Positions 56,013 to 64,000 of a stretch of DNA of 64,000 nucleotides are shown one piece after another. The notes under the pieces were generated by a model. It did not search any database, was not told the origin of the DNA, and worked only from the letters and a program-made list of their open reading frames with translations. The number at the start of each line of letters is the position of its first letter. Within the stretch, counting starts at the first letter, position 1. Both the position numbers and the translations under genes were made by a program. This DNA comes from Aliidiomarina shirensis (lineage in GTDB: Bacteria; Pseudomonadota; Gammaproteobacteria; Enterobacterales; Alteromonadaceae). The stretch is from the NCBI RefSeq assembly GCF_003987345.1, contig NZ_PIPP01000002.1, positions 124,001 through 188,000 on the forward strand. Reading direction: 5' to 3'.

Positions 56013-57590
56013 TTGAAGCTTTACCACCGTAATTATTACGAAAGGATATCGGCTGCCATGAAAGCACAAAGCCCTCTTCTACAAGTTGCCTGCAATGGTT
56101 TGATTTTCGATTGGAGCTACCAGTTTACTAGCCCAGAGACTATTGCAGAGTTTGCTCGGAAGCGTTTGCCTGCGGATTTTGATAAGCAGCGCGATGCGTT
56201 GCTGAATGGTAGTTATATGAATGTATCGGAGGGGCGTGAGGTGAGCCACGCGCTTTCTCGCAGCCGCAATTCGGTGTTGCGTTGTACGGGTGCGGTTTCG
56301 AATAATGGTGACGAATCGAAGTTTGCGCGTACTGTGCGCCGGTTGCGTTCGGGTAAGTGGCTGGGGGCTTCGGGTAAGCCGATTAAGAGCGTAGTGAATA
56401 TTGGTGTGGGCGGCTCTGATTTGGGGCCGTTGATGACGAGTTTTGCTTTGCGTGAGTTTGCGCAGGATATTCAGCAGCATCAGTTGAGCACGCATTTTGT
56501 TTCTTCGATGGATGGTGGCCAGCTTTATGCGGTGCTGCCGATTTGCGATCCAGAGACGACGCTTTTTATTATTGCTTCGAAATCTTTTGGCACTAGCGAT
56601 ACCTTTGCCAATGTGGAAACGGTGAAGGTGTGGGTGCAGGAGCATTTTGCCCGTTTGGGCGGGGAGCTTGCCAATCAGTGGGAAGCTGCGTGGTTTGAGC
56701 ATCATGTGATTGGTGTTTCCGCGAATGTGCAAAAGATGACGGACTACGGTATTCCGCCGGCGCACCAGTTGGTGTTTGAGGAATCGGTTGGCGGACGGTT
56801 TTCGATGTGGAGTTCGATTGGGTTGGCGATTGCTACCACATGTGGCGTACAGGTGTTCCGGCATTTGTTGGCGGGTGCGGCGATGATGGACGAGCATTTT
56901 GCGGAGGCGCCGATTACTGAGAATATTCCGATGTTGATGGCGTTGTTGGGTGTGTACAACCGTGAAGAGCGCGGGATTAATAACCTGGCGATTTTGCCTT
57001 ACGATGGGCGGTTCCGGCATTTGCCTTCTTATTTACAGCAGTTGGATATGGAATCGAATGGAAAGCAATACACGGCGAGCGGTGAGCCGATTAATACGCC
57101 TACGGCGCCGATTGTTTGGGGTGGTTTTGGGCCGAATGGACAGCATGCGTTTTTTCAGCATTTGCATCAGGGGCACGATAAGTTTGCGGCTGATTTTGTG
57201 TGTGTGTTGAATCGGAATGCGCCGAATTTTTCGGAGGGTGTGGTGGCTGCGTTGGCGGAACAACAGAAACTTTCGGTAGCGAATTGTTTGGCACATCGCC
57301 GGTTGATGGCGTTTGGTGAACAAAGCGATGAGGCGGAAAAGCATTATCCGGGCGGACACCCTACTTCGTTGTTTGCGTTAAGTGAGTTAACGCCGGAAAC
57401 CTTTGGTGCAATTATTGCGGCTTACGAACATAAGGTTTTCGTGCAGGGCGTTATATGGGGTTTGAATTCGTTTGACCAACCTGGCGTAGAGCAAGGCAAG
57501 AAAGTGGCCGTTTCGACCTTACGCCGCATCAAAGGCGAAAGCGACGAACACTTCGATGCTTCCACCGACAAAATCATCTCGATGCTTTAG
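56013..57590 (+). CDS. pgi: Glucose-6-phosphate isomerase
   Basis: Interconverts Glc-6-P and Fru-6-P. 525 residues with both PGI signatures (SVGGRFSMWSS and NSFDQPGVEQGKKV) and QLDMESNGK. The N-terminus is shorter than the 549-residue E. coli enzyme. A stop codon lies 3 bp upstream of the TTG at 56013, so the frame cannot extend further. The TTG start keeps the YYERI segment that resembles the family; the first ATG, at 56058 with AAGGA, is the alternative. It is the only plus-strand gene in the polysaccharide region, and its product links hexose-phosphate pools to sugar nucleotides. Confidence 0.93.
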   Translation: MKLYHRNYYERISAAMKAQSPLLQVACNGLIFDWSYQFTSPETIAEFARKRLPADFDKQRDALLNGSYMNVSEGREVSHALSRSRNSVLRCTGAVSNNGDESKFARTVRRLRSGKWLGASGKPIKSVVNIGVGGSDLGPLMTSFALREFAQDIQQHQLSTHFVSSMDGGQLYAVLPICDPETTLFIIASKSFGTSDTFANVETVKVWVQEHFARLGGELANQWEAAWFEHHVIGVSANVQKMTDYGIPPAHQLVFEESVGGRFSMWSSIGLAIATTCGVQVFRHLLAGAAMMDEHFAEAPITENIPMLMALLGVYNREERGINNLAILPYDGRFRHLPSYLQQLDMESNGKQYTASGEPINTPTAPIVWGGFGPNGQHAFFQHLHQGHDKFAADFVCVLNRNAPNFSEGVVAALAEQQKLSVANCLAHRRLMAFGEQSDEAEKHYPGGHPTSLFALSELTPETFGAIIAAYEHKVFVQGVIWGLNSFDQPGVEQGKKVAVSTLRRIKGESDEHFDASTDKIISML

Positions 57591-57595
57591 AAGTT

Positions 57596-57698
57596 GGGGT
57601 CAGTGAGGTGAAGCTCTGGCACTTAAGAAGCCCCCAGCTAGGGGGCTTTCTTGTATGTTGGGAACGCTTAAGTGCCAGAGAAACACCTCACTGACCCC
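57596..57698. repeat. REP inverted pair enclosing a terminator
   Basis: 57596-57627 (GGGGTCAGTGAGGTG ... CTCTGGCACTTAAG) and 57667-57698 are inverse complements with three mismatches. It is the only REP copy outside 6.8-26 kb, 6 bp after the pgi stop. Confidence 0.88.
57628..57652. terminator. Terminator of pgi inside the REP pair
   Basis: AAGCCCCC pairs with GGGGGCTT over an AGCTA loop, followed by a T-rich tail. It ends pgi, and weakly the convergent wzi. Confidence 0.75.
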
Positions 57699-57717
57699 AT
57701 CTTCTTGGGCCCAATTT

Positions 57718-59244
57718 CTACCAGCGGATTTCCCAGTTTAGGAAGAGGTTGATATCAGATTCGTTGCGGTTGTTGCGGTAGGTATCTTCCCAAGCCTGAA
57801 CGCCAGCGGTAAGGCGCCCGCTTCGAAAGGGTAAGTAAACACTTACATCGGCCTGTTGCCGCTTTGCAGTATGAGCAAAAAACTCACCAAATCGCTGTTG
57901 GCTTACCAAATCAGCCAACATGCCTTGCACATGTGGCTCATGGAAATACATGCTCTGATAATAGCCAGGTTCATAATTAATGCTGCGCAAACGCACATCA
58001 ATACCAAACCCACTATTGGTAAATTGGCTATAACCCAGTGCCAAAGTTTCTTTTTGTTGATGCACTAGATGTTCGGCATATACCCGCGCATTAGTAATCC
58101 GCGAGCCTTGGTTGCTGGAGCCCTGGGTATTGGCGCCAAAAGCAAAACTATAATCCGCACCCAGCGTATGAAAGGTTTCATCATTACTACTTTGGTGAGT
58201 AATCAGCTCGCCATACAACGCCAATTGCCCATTCGCATCAAATAGGTTCAAATAGCTAGGCACAACAAACCGCGCATCAATGGCCGCATTTTTCGGCGTG
58301 GCACGCCCAGAAATAGCGTTCGCGCCTTCAAGATGAGAACCCGTAAAACGCGCTCCCAATTGCAGATTTTTATAAGGATTTGCGGTAACCCGGATTCCAA
58401 ACGCTTCTTCTCGATGGCCGGGAACTAAGCTCCCCAGATATGTTGAGTTTGCATAGGCATCTGCAATCAGTTCGGCATCGCCCTGTTGCAACAAATCCGG
58501 CACACCAATCAAGCGCTCGCTACGGCCGACGTATGCCGTGGCACTCCATGGCCCTAACCAACTCAAAATAGGCAAGTTACTCGGTGCCGCACCAGCACGA
58601 GTAATACGCAACGATTGCAATGGCCGCGTTGAGCGCGTGTGCATGCCATCGTTTTCGTAGCTCGGCGACCACCAAGTATATAATTGATCCACCGAGAGCA
58701 CCCAACTACCAAAGGTTTCCGTGGTAACTACAGTTGCAAGGTAGGTGCCGGCAAAACTTAAATCTTGTTTATCTTTGCGGCCAAAGCGCGTTTCTAAACC
58801 CGTACGCCAAGCCATTTGCAGCCGAAAGGCAGAATGTTCACTTTTCAGTTCTTGGGTAATTTCCAGCGCGCCTTTTTCATGCTGGCGTTGGCCAAAACCA
58901 CGTTCCGCGCCGTTATTGCTTTGCCCGCTGATTTGCCCGCCGGTGTAGCCGCCTTGACGATGAAAATTCATCACGGCCATTACCTGCAGATAAGCATTTC
59001 GCTCATGTTCGCGAAGCGAACGAATATCCACATCGTTCAACACTTCAAGCAATGCACCCCACATCAGTGGGTAAGTACTTACCGAAAGATTAACAACGCC
59101 CGCATCGGCCAAAATTTGTAGGTTGTGGCGAACCTGTAAATCATCAGAATCAGCCCATGGTGTTGCTTGCGCAGGCGCTAAAACGTTTGCCACAAGCAAA
59201 CTTAAGAAACCAATGTACCAGCCGATTCTATTCCCAGATGCCAT
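57718..59244 (-). CDS. wzi: Wzi-family capsule assembly outer-membrane protein
   Basis: 508 residues: signal peptide (about 1-28, ending AQA), a mostly helical segment (LQVRHNLQILADAGVVNLSV) and then a beta-barrel with alternating aromatic/hydrophobic strands to a C-terminal NLFLNWEIRW that suits BAM recognition. Typical Wzi landmarks are VSVDQLYTWWSPSYENDG and GMLADLVSQQRFGEFF. It anchors exported polymer at the cell surface. The ATG at 59244 overlaps the stop region of the SLBB gene. Confidence 0.85.
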   Translation of the reverse strand: MASGNRIGWYIGFLSLLVANVLAPAQATPWADSDDLQVRHNLQILADAGVVNLSVSTYPLMWGALLEVLNDVDIRSLREHERNAYLQVMAVMNFHRQGGYTGGQISGQSNNGAERGFGQRQHEKGALEITQELKSEHSAFRLQMAWRTGLETRFGRKDKQDLSFAGTYLATVVTTETFGSWVLSVDQLYTWWSPSYENDGMHTRSTRPLQSLRITRAGAAPSNLPILSWLGPWSATAYVGRSERLIGVPDLLQQGDAELIADAYANSTYLGSLVPGHREEAFGIRVTANPYKNLQLGARFTGSHLEGANAISGRATPKNAAIDARFVVPSYLNLFDANGQLALYGELITHQSSNDETFHTLGADYSFAFGANTQGSSNQGSRITNARVYAEHLVHQQKETLALGYSQFTNSGFGIDVRLRSINYEPGYYQSMYFHEPHVQGMLADLVSQQRFGEFFAHTAKRQQADVSVYLPFRSGRLTAGVQAWEDTYRNNRNESDINLFLNWEIRW

Positions 59245-59245
59245 A

Positions 59246-61849
59246 TTAAATGCTGTTAACCGCAGCAAAGGCAACCGCCATTTGATACAGAATTTGCGTA
59301 CTGGTAGCCCATAAATCGAGATTATCTTTATATGATGTATTCAGTGGCACTACAATCGTATCACCTGGCCGTAAAGCAACCTCGTTTGAGCTACTAAACC
59401 AACCCCGGCGTTGCGAATACGGCATCACCGAGCCATCGGCGCGCACAACGAAAATGCGCTTATCATCACCTCGGCGCTTAATACCACCCGTGCGCTCGAT
59501 ATAATCAATCACGCTCAAGCTATCATCGAAACGATAGGTTGAAGGCATTTGCACTTCACCAATAATAGAAACGGTGCGGCGCTGGCCGGGCACTACTAAA
59601 CGATCGCCATCGCGTAATTCGATATCCCGCGAAGTATCACCACTTAAAATCTGTTTAAGATCAACAACCAAACGGCCTACCGGTTCAGCGCCACCTAAAT
59701 CATTTAGTAACTGGTTCAGCTCGCCGTAATTGGTAACCCCACCCTCGGTTAAGCTAATGCTCGCCATTTCTTGACGCAATTCTTGGCTAAGTGCCGCTAA
59801 ACGGGCGCGCTCTTGCTCGCGAATTTCTTCTCGCGTAAGCACTGCACCTTCAACAAACGCATATTCGGTAAGCCCACCTGCACGCTCAACCACGTTCTGT
59901 AGTGTTTCGCCACGGCGCACCGCATAAGTACCCGGGAAACGAACTTCACCCTCAAGCTCAACTTCAACCGTGTTGTACCATTCTGGGATTCGGAAAATAT
60001 TCAATTGATCGCGAGCGCGAACTTCAATATTGGCATTACCCATCAGCGCATCGTAAAGGTTAAACGCTACATAATCTGTATTCGCCAACCCATCTTGCAT
60101 TACCGTACGGGTAATCTCAGCGCGCGCTAAATGTGCAGAATCACGCAAACCACCAGCCGCAGCCACATAACCCGCAACCGAAGCATTTTCTGTCATTGGA
60201 TATTCACCAGGGAAGCGCACTTCACCCGACACCCGCACAGTGCGGCCTGTTCCATCTACTTGGCCTTGAGTACGAACCCGAGCCAAAACCCGATCGAGAA
60301 TCATTTTACGGGAGTTCTCATGATAAATTTTCAATTCATCTGCTTGTTCCCGCTGATTCTCCGGCTTCAAGCTATTTTCAAGCTCAAGCTCTTCCCGCTC
60401 TTCTTCTAATGCAGCAATTTCCTCGTCGGAAGCAAACCCAGCTTGAACGCGCTGGCTACTTTCTTGAAAACGCCCAAAAACAATAAGCTCATCGCGCGCT
60501 TGCAATAGTAGATTGTGTTCGGGATCACCGCGCATAGCCGAAGCTAAATCAATTTGGTAAAGGTTCACTTCAAAGGTTTCGGTATCTTCACGCACGATTA
60601 GCGCATAATTTAAATCAGCATCTGGCAAAACATCTTGCGTTGGGCTGCGTAAAATATCATTTACTCGCATGCCACGTTGCCATTCTACAGCGCCTTTACG
60701 TGACACCGCGCCTGTTACGGAAACCGCATTATCAAACACTTCGGCAATACGCGGAACATAAACCATATCACCATCGCGAAGCTGGTAATCGGCTTGGCGT
60801 TCGGCATTTAAACTCATTACCTGGCGCACACCTTCGCGAACCCCTTGGATACGCAATGACGCCATGTGCGCGGAAGCTGTTGTGCCACCAGCATAACGAA
60901 CCGCATCGGTTAAGGTTTCGCCAGATTTTAATTCATAAAGTGCCGGCCGAATTACTTCGCCATCAATAGTTACGAGCGGGCCTCGGCTTGGAATAAACAC
61001 GGCATCGCCCGGCTGCAACAATCTATCTTTACTGGCATCACCATTAATTAATAAATCATATAAATCGAATTCAACAATAGTTTCGCCAGCACGCTTTAAC
61101 TGCACGTTTCGTAACGAAGCAATATCACTTACACCGCCGCTAGCCAACAAGGCTTGGCTGATTGTGGTTAATGAGCTTACGGTATAAGCACCGGGCTGGT
61201 GTGCTTCACCCAGCACAAAAATCTGCATGCTGCGCAATTCGCCCATAGAAACAGCCGCCTGCATACCAATCATGCGGGTGTTTACTTCGTTGCGAACAAT
61301 TTCTTTCAATTCATCATAGGTTAAACCCGCTACTGTGAGCGGGCCTAAGCGTGGGATAGTTAACCGGCCTTCACGATCTACAATTAAGTTATGCGATAGC
61401 GATTCTTGGCCATACAACTGCACTAAAATTGAATCGCCGGCACCGATTCGATAGTTGCCGGGCACTGGGGCATTGTTTACTGGTGCAAAGGTGGTGGGTT
61501 GAGCGGCAAAGATAGAATAACCAAAAGGCTTCAGTTCTTTATCTTTCTTTGCTTTTTCTTCATCTTCTTCTTCCTCACGACCATTCGCATCTTGCTGCAT
61601 GCCATCGCGCGGACGTAACGTTTCTGGCTCTGGCTGACTGGCTCGAGCCGAAGCACCTTGGCGCTCCAGCATGCTGAGATCGATGCCATATTGGCGCGCT
61701 AACGCTTCTTGTTGCGCACGAGGGAGCCGTTTGAACTGTTCGATTTGGGCTTCAGTAAGCTCTTGTGAATAAACAGGCGCTGAGAATGAGGTAAAAATAC
61801 TGGTAGCCAGTAAAATCGCGATTCCTGTAGATATAATGCCCTGTTTCAC
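59246..61849 (-). CDS. Large SLBB-domain polysaccharide export protein (Wza-like)
   Basis: 867 residues. Signal peptide ending VYSQ (no lipobox), a low-complexity acidic/basic stretch (about 75-105, EEEDEEKAKKDKEL), the PES domain (YRIGAGDSILVQLYGQESLSHNL) and then about six SLBB repeats (VLGEAHQPGAYTVSSL, IDGEVIRPALYELKSG, VSGEVRFPGEYPMTEN, LEGEVRFPGTYAVRRG, IIGEVQMPSTYRFDDS). Much longer than Wza and probably periplasmic or outer-membrane. It ends in a hydrophobic helix. Expressed with wzi and perhaps wecA. Confidence 0.88.
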   Translation of the reverse strand: MKQGIISTGIAILLATSIFTSFSAPVYSQELTEAQIEQFKRLPRAQQEALARQYGIDLSMLERQGASARASQPEPETLRPRDGMQQDANGREEEEDEEKAKKDKELKPFGYSIFAAQPTTFAPVNNAPVPGNYRIGAGDSILVQLYGQESLSHNLIVDREGRLTIPRLGPLTVAGLTYDELKEIVRNEVNTRMIGMQAAVSMGELRSMQIFVLGEAHQPGAYTVSSLTTISQALLASGGVSDIASLRNVQLKRAGETIVEFDLYDLLINGDASKDRLLQPGDAVFIPSRGPLVTIDGEVIRPALYELKSGETLTDAVRYAGGTTASAHMASLRIQGVREGVRQVMSLNAERQADYQLRDGDMVYVPRIAEVFDNAVSVTGAVSRKGAVEWQRGMRVNDILRSPTQDVLPDADLNYALIVREDTETFEVNLYQIDLASAMRGDPEHNLLLQARDELIVFGRFQESSQRVQAGFASDEEIAALEEEREELELENSLKPENQREQADELKIYHENSRKMILDRVLARVRTQGQVDGTGRTVRVSGEVRFPGEYPMTENASVAGYVAAAGGLRDSAHLARAEITRTVMQDGLANTDYVAFNLYDALMGNANIEVRARDQLNIFRIPEWYNTVEVELEGEVRFPGTYAVRRGETLQNVVERAGGLTEYAFVEGAVLTREEIREQERARLAALSQELRQEMASISLTEGGVTNYGELNQLLNDLGGAEPVGRLVVDLKQILSGDTSRDIELRDGDRLVVPGQRRTVSIIGEVQMPSTYRFDDSLSVIDYIERTGGIKRRGDDKRIFVVRADGSVMPYSQRRGWFSSSNEVALRPGDTIVVPLNTSYKDNLDLWATSTQILYQMAVAFAAVNSI

Positions 61850-61913
61850 TAAATTATCCCCGCTTACTATTTTTTAATTATTTTGGCAGTTTACTGTTCT
61901 GGCAGTAGCCCGA

Positions 61914-63047
61914 TTATTCTCGGTGTTTAAGCTTTTTTTCGATTTGCATCCATCTGCGAAACCAAACCACTAACCGCCACGAGAATTTTAGGCAGAATAA
62001 GTAGAGAACGAAAACTGAAAGATAGATAAGCAGAATAACCACATCTGCCACTTTAAAGTACTCTAACAGAATACCCACCGCGGCCCAAAAACACGCCGAT
62101 GCAAAAATGATTACCAACGCTTCGCGGGGGCTAAAACCTGCACGCATAAATATATGATGTAAATGATTTCTATCCGGCCGCAACGGGCTTTGCCCTTTCA
62201 TCATGCGACGCACCATAATGCCTACCATATCCATAATTGGGATGGTTACCAACCAAAGCGCGGTTACAGCACGAATGGGCTCACGCGTATCGCTAATAGT
62301 GAACATGTTGCCGAATTTTAAAACGTATTCTTTGCTCATTTCTGGCGAGAGCATGATGGCGATCAACCATATTGATAGCAAACCAATAAACATTGAGCCC
62401 GCATCGCCCATAAAAATTTGATCTACGCGCGAGCCGGTTTTTTGTAAGTTTCGATACAGGAATGGTATGAGCGCGAAAACCGCTACGAGCGAGAAGAATA
62501 ATGCTTCGGGGTGACCATAGATCACTGAAAGTACCGCGATACCACCAAAGGTAACAAGTGCAATACTACCTAGTAATCCATCGATACCATCGATCATGTT
62601 GTAGGCGTTCATTGCCACCATGATCGCGAAAATAGTGAAGGGAACCGAGAATACGCCTAACTCAACTTCGCCCAAGTTGAGTAAGTTGCCTAACGAATTA
62701 ATTTCAACGCCAGCCCCTACTACAAGGATACCGGACGCAATAATCTGCACAACAATGCGAGTGAGAACGGGGAGATCGAAGCGGTCGTCGATGATGCCAG
62801 TAGCAACAATAATGGATGTTGCCAGCATGGTGGCGAGTAAAACCCCGCTAAAGGCCACGCCAAAGCACCAGACGATAAAAACCGTGATGTAAATGCTTAA
62901 ACCGCCAGTTAATGGCACTTCACCCATGTGCGCTTTGCGCGAACAAGGTTTATCAGTGAGGCCAACCGATCTTGCAACCGGTATCATTACTGAACTCACC
63001 ACACCAAACAACATGGCAGTGACAAGCCCAAGCACCATTATTTCCAC
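61914..63047 (-). CDS. wecA: WecA-type undecaprenyl-phosphate GlcNAc-1-phosphate transferase
   Basis: Polytopic phosphoglycosyl transferase, 377 residues and about eleven helices. Conserved sites: DDRFDLP, NAYNMIDGIDGL, FMGDAGSMF and the HxH-like DRNHLHHIF in the last cytoplasmic loop. GTG at 63047 is chosen as start because AGGAG lies 6 nt upstream; nearby TTG (63053) and ATG (63038) have worse spacing. It can prime polymer synthesis with GlcNAc-P, in parallel with PglC. Confidence 0.9.
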   Translation of the reverse strand: MEIMVLGLVTAMLFGVVSSVMIPVARSVGLTDKPCSRKAHMGEVPLTGGLSIYITVFIVWCFGVAFSGVLLATMLATSIIVATGIIDDRFDLPVLTRIVVQIIASGILVVGAGVEINSLGNLLNLGEVELGVFSVPFTIFAIMVAMNAYNMIDGIDGLLGSIALVTFGGIAVLSVIYGHPEALFFSLVAVFALIPFLYRNLQKTGSRVDQIFMGDAGSMFIGLLSIWLIAIMLSPEMSKEYVLKFGNMFTISDTREPIRAVTALWLVTIPIMDMVGIMVRRMMKGQSPLRPDRNHLHHIFMRAGFSPREALVIIFASACFWAAVGILLEYFKVADVVILLIYLSVFVLYLFCLKFSWRLVVWFRRWMQIEKKLKHRE

Positions 63048-63278
63048 AAACAACTCCTAAAAACGATAACTCAGCCAACGATCCCTGTGGCCTCGGCGCT
63101 GCAAATTCACAGCAGGTAACAGAAACCGAAACAGCATGATTATAAACTAAAAAGTTAAGAAATACGTAACTCAAGCGCTACGCTAATTTTTAGTATTCAG
63201 AATATGATCATTATCCTATCACAATTGTTGTTTGCTGGAATTAAATTAAGCGTAAATTTTAGCGTATATAGTTGTCGC

Positions 63279-64000
63279 TCAGCCTCCCGTTCGCGCTAAA
63301 ATCTGTTGTGCAATTGATTCTACCGAAAACTCATCGCGTAAAAGCTGTAGCCCATTGATGCCCTGCTCTTTTCTGAGTTCGGAACTATCTAATAATTGCT
63401 CTGCCGCACGGTAAAGTTCTTCATCATCGCCATTTAAGCGCACAAAGCCTGCACCCATGCCATTTAATAGCGGCATTAAATCATTATCCTTATTCACGCT
63501 ACCCAAAATCGGCTTCGCATGAGCCATATAGCCTAAGAGCTTGCCCGGGAAGTTATGCGTGGTGTGGTTCTTCGATAAGGTAAACAACCCAACATCTACT
63601 TCGCTTAATAAGCTATCGAACGCTGCCTGTTGAATAGATGGGAGGTAGGTGAAATTCTGCAAATCCCAATCTCGGGCAAGTTTTTTAACCAATTCCACTT
63701 CATCACCGGCACCAACAAAGAGAAAATGCGCTTCACTGCGGTGCCTTAGGCTTCGTGCCAGCCGCATTAGATTCGCCATATCCTGAGCAACGCCAATGTT
63801 GCCGCCGTAAAAGAAAATCACTTTGTTTTCTAAGTTCAACTTGGCACGAACACTAACATGCTTTTCAGGCGCTATTTTTTCACCAATAGCCGCCCAGTTC
63901 CGCAGAACTTCTACCGTAGCCGATGTGTTATGGGATGCTTTGAAAAGCGCCAAGTTGTTTTCCGACATTACTCCGATGGTATCGGCTGCTCGATACGTTT
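63279..64000 (-). CDS. Glycosyltransferase (GT4), C-terminal part cut by window edge
   Basis: About 240 residues are visible and the frame is open to the window edge (preceding residues YRAADTIGVMSENN, so the ATG at 63968 is internal). GT-B C-terminal domain: VIFFYGGNIGVAQDMANLMRLA, FLFVGAGDEVELVKKLA, and the donor loop NFPGKLLGYMAHAKPILGSV. Resembles WbuB-type enzymes such as the one at 31.5 kb. Separated from wecA by 231 bp of AT-rich sequence with no clear signal. Confidence 0.88.
   Translation of the reverse strand, partial: TYRAADTIGVMSENNLALFKASHNTSATVEVLRNWAAIGEKIAPEKHVSVRAKLNLENKVIFFYGGNIGVAQDMANLMRLARSLRHRSEAHFLFVGAGDEVELVKKLARDWDLQNFTYLPSIQQAAFDSLLSEVDVGLFTLSKNHTTHNFPGKLLGYMAHAKPILGSVNKDNDLMPLLNGMGAGFVRLNGDDEELYRAAEQLLDSSELRKEQGINGLQLLRDEFSVESIAQQILARTGG

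Noticed and set aside
56079-57020. A 313-residue minus-strand ORF opposite pgi
   Set aside because: Arg/His/Thr-rich composition typical of an antisense shadow of a real gene; pgi is unambiguous.

Overview
The window looks like a chromosomal segment of a marine gammaproteobacterium, most likely Alteromonadales and plausibly Idiomarinaceae (inference from protein similarity and gene order; no search was run). Between about 1 and 21 kb, ettA, radA, serB, smp, a TatD-type nuclease gene, prfC, rimI and holD lie close together. This is a compacted form of the neighbourhood found near 99-100 min on the E. coli map. A tRNA-Trp, upp and the start of glyA are also here.

1-3.2 kb holds two intergenic regions with four long hairpin elements. 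They share a conserved core with two small hairpins, but each copy has its own unrelated, self-complementary arms. 3.2-21.1 kb is housekeeping: an iron/B12-type ABC transporter, two photolyase/cryptochrome genes with a DUF2256 protein and a flavin reductase, a SpecificRecomb membrane protein and prfC. This part is peppered with REP-like repeats around one REP-associated Y1 (RAYT) transposase at 19.2-19.9 kb. Several repeats lie in frame inside genes (a CRY-DASH photolyase, the putative clamp-loader psi subunit, a FecCD permease).

21.2-25.9 kb is a yjbEFGH/gfcABCD-like exopolysaccharide locus: a YjbF lipoprotein, a GfcC-YjbH fusion and a small secreted TPPET-repeat protein that resembles YjbE/GfcA in type. 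A bidirectional terminator and a 35-bp perfect REP palindrome separate it from the next locus.

26.0-63.9 kb is a large surface-polysaccharide locus, almost all on the minus strand. In transcription order it begins with a partial glycosyltransferase, wecA, a long SLBB export protein and wzi. pgi sits alone on the plus strand. Then come ugd, rfaH and, under a predicted promoter plus a perfect 12-nt ops element, wza-wzb-wzc-rmlA-wzx, glycosyltransferases, a candidate wzy, an acetamidino-sugar amidotransferase trio, a bi-domain oxidoreductase, wecC, wecB, a heparinase-family protein (apparently frameshifted), a WbuB-like glycosyltransferase, a PglC/D/E/F set and a UDP-glucuronate 4-epimerase. By family, the locus should make UDP-ManNAcA, UDP-diacetylbacillosamine-type sugars, UDP-GlcA/GalA and an acetamidino sugar, then assemble and export the polymer by a Wzx/Wzy/Wza/Wzc route under RfaH antitermination. 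The middle of the locus (about 33-49 kb) is visibly AT-richer than its flanks, as is common for laterally exchanged polysaccharide genes.

The best candidates for something undescribed are the fixed-core, variable-arm hairpin family at 0.4-3.1 kb and the in-frame domestication of REP repeats in proteins.
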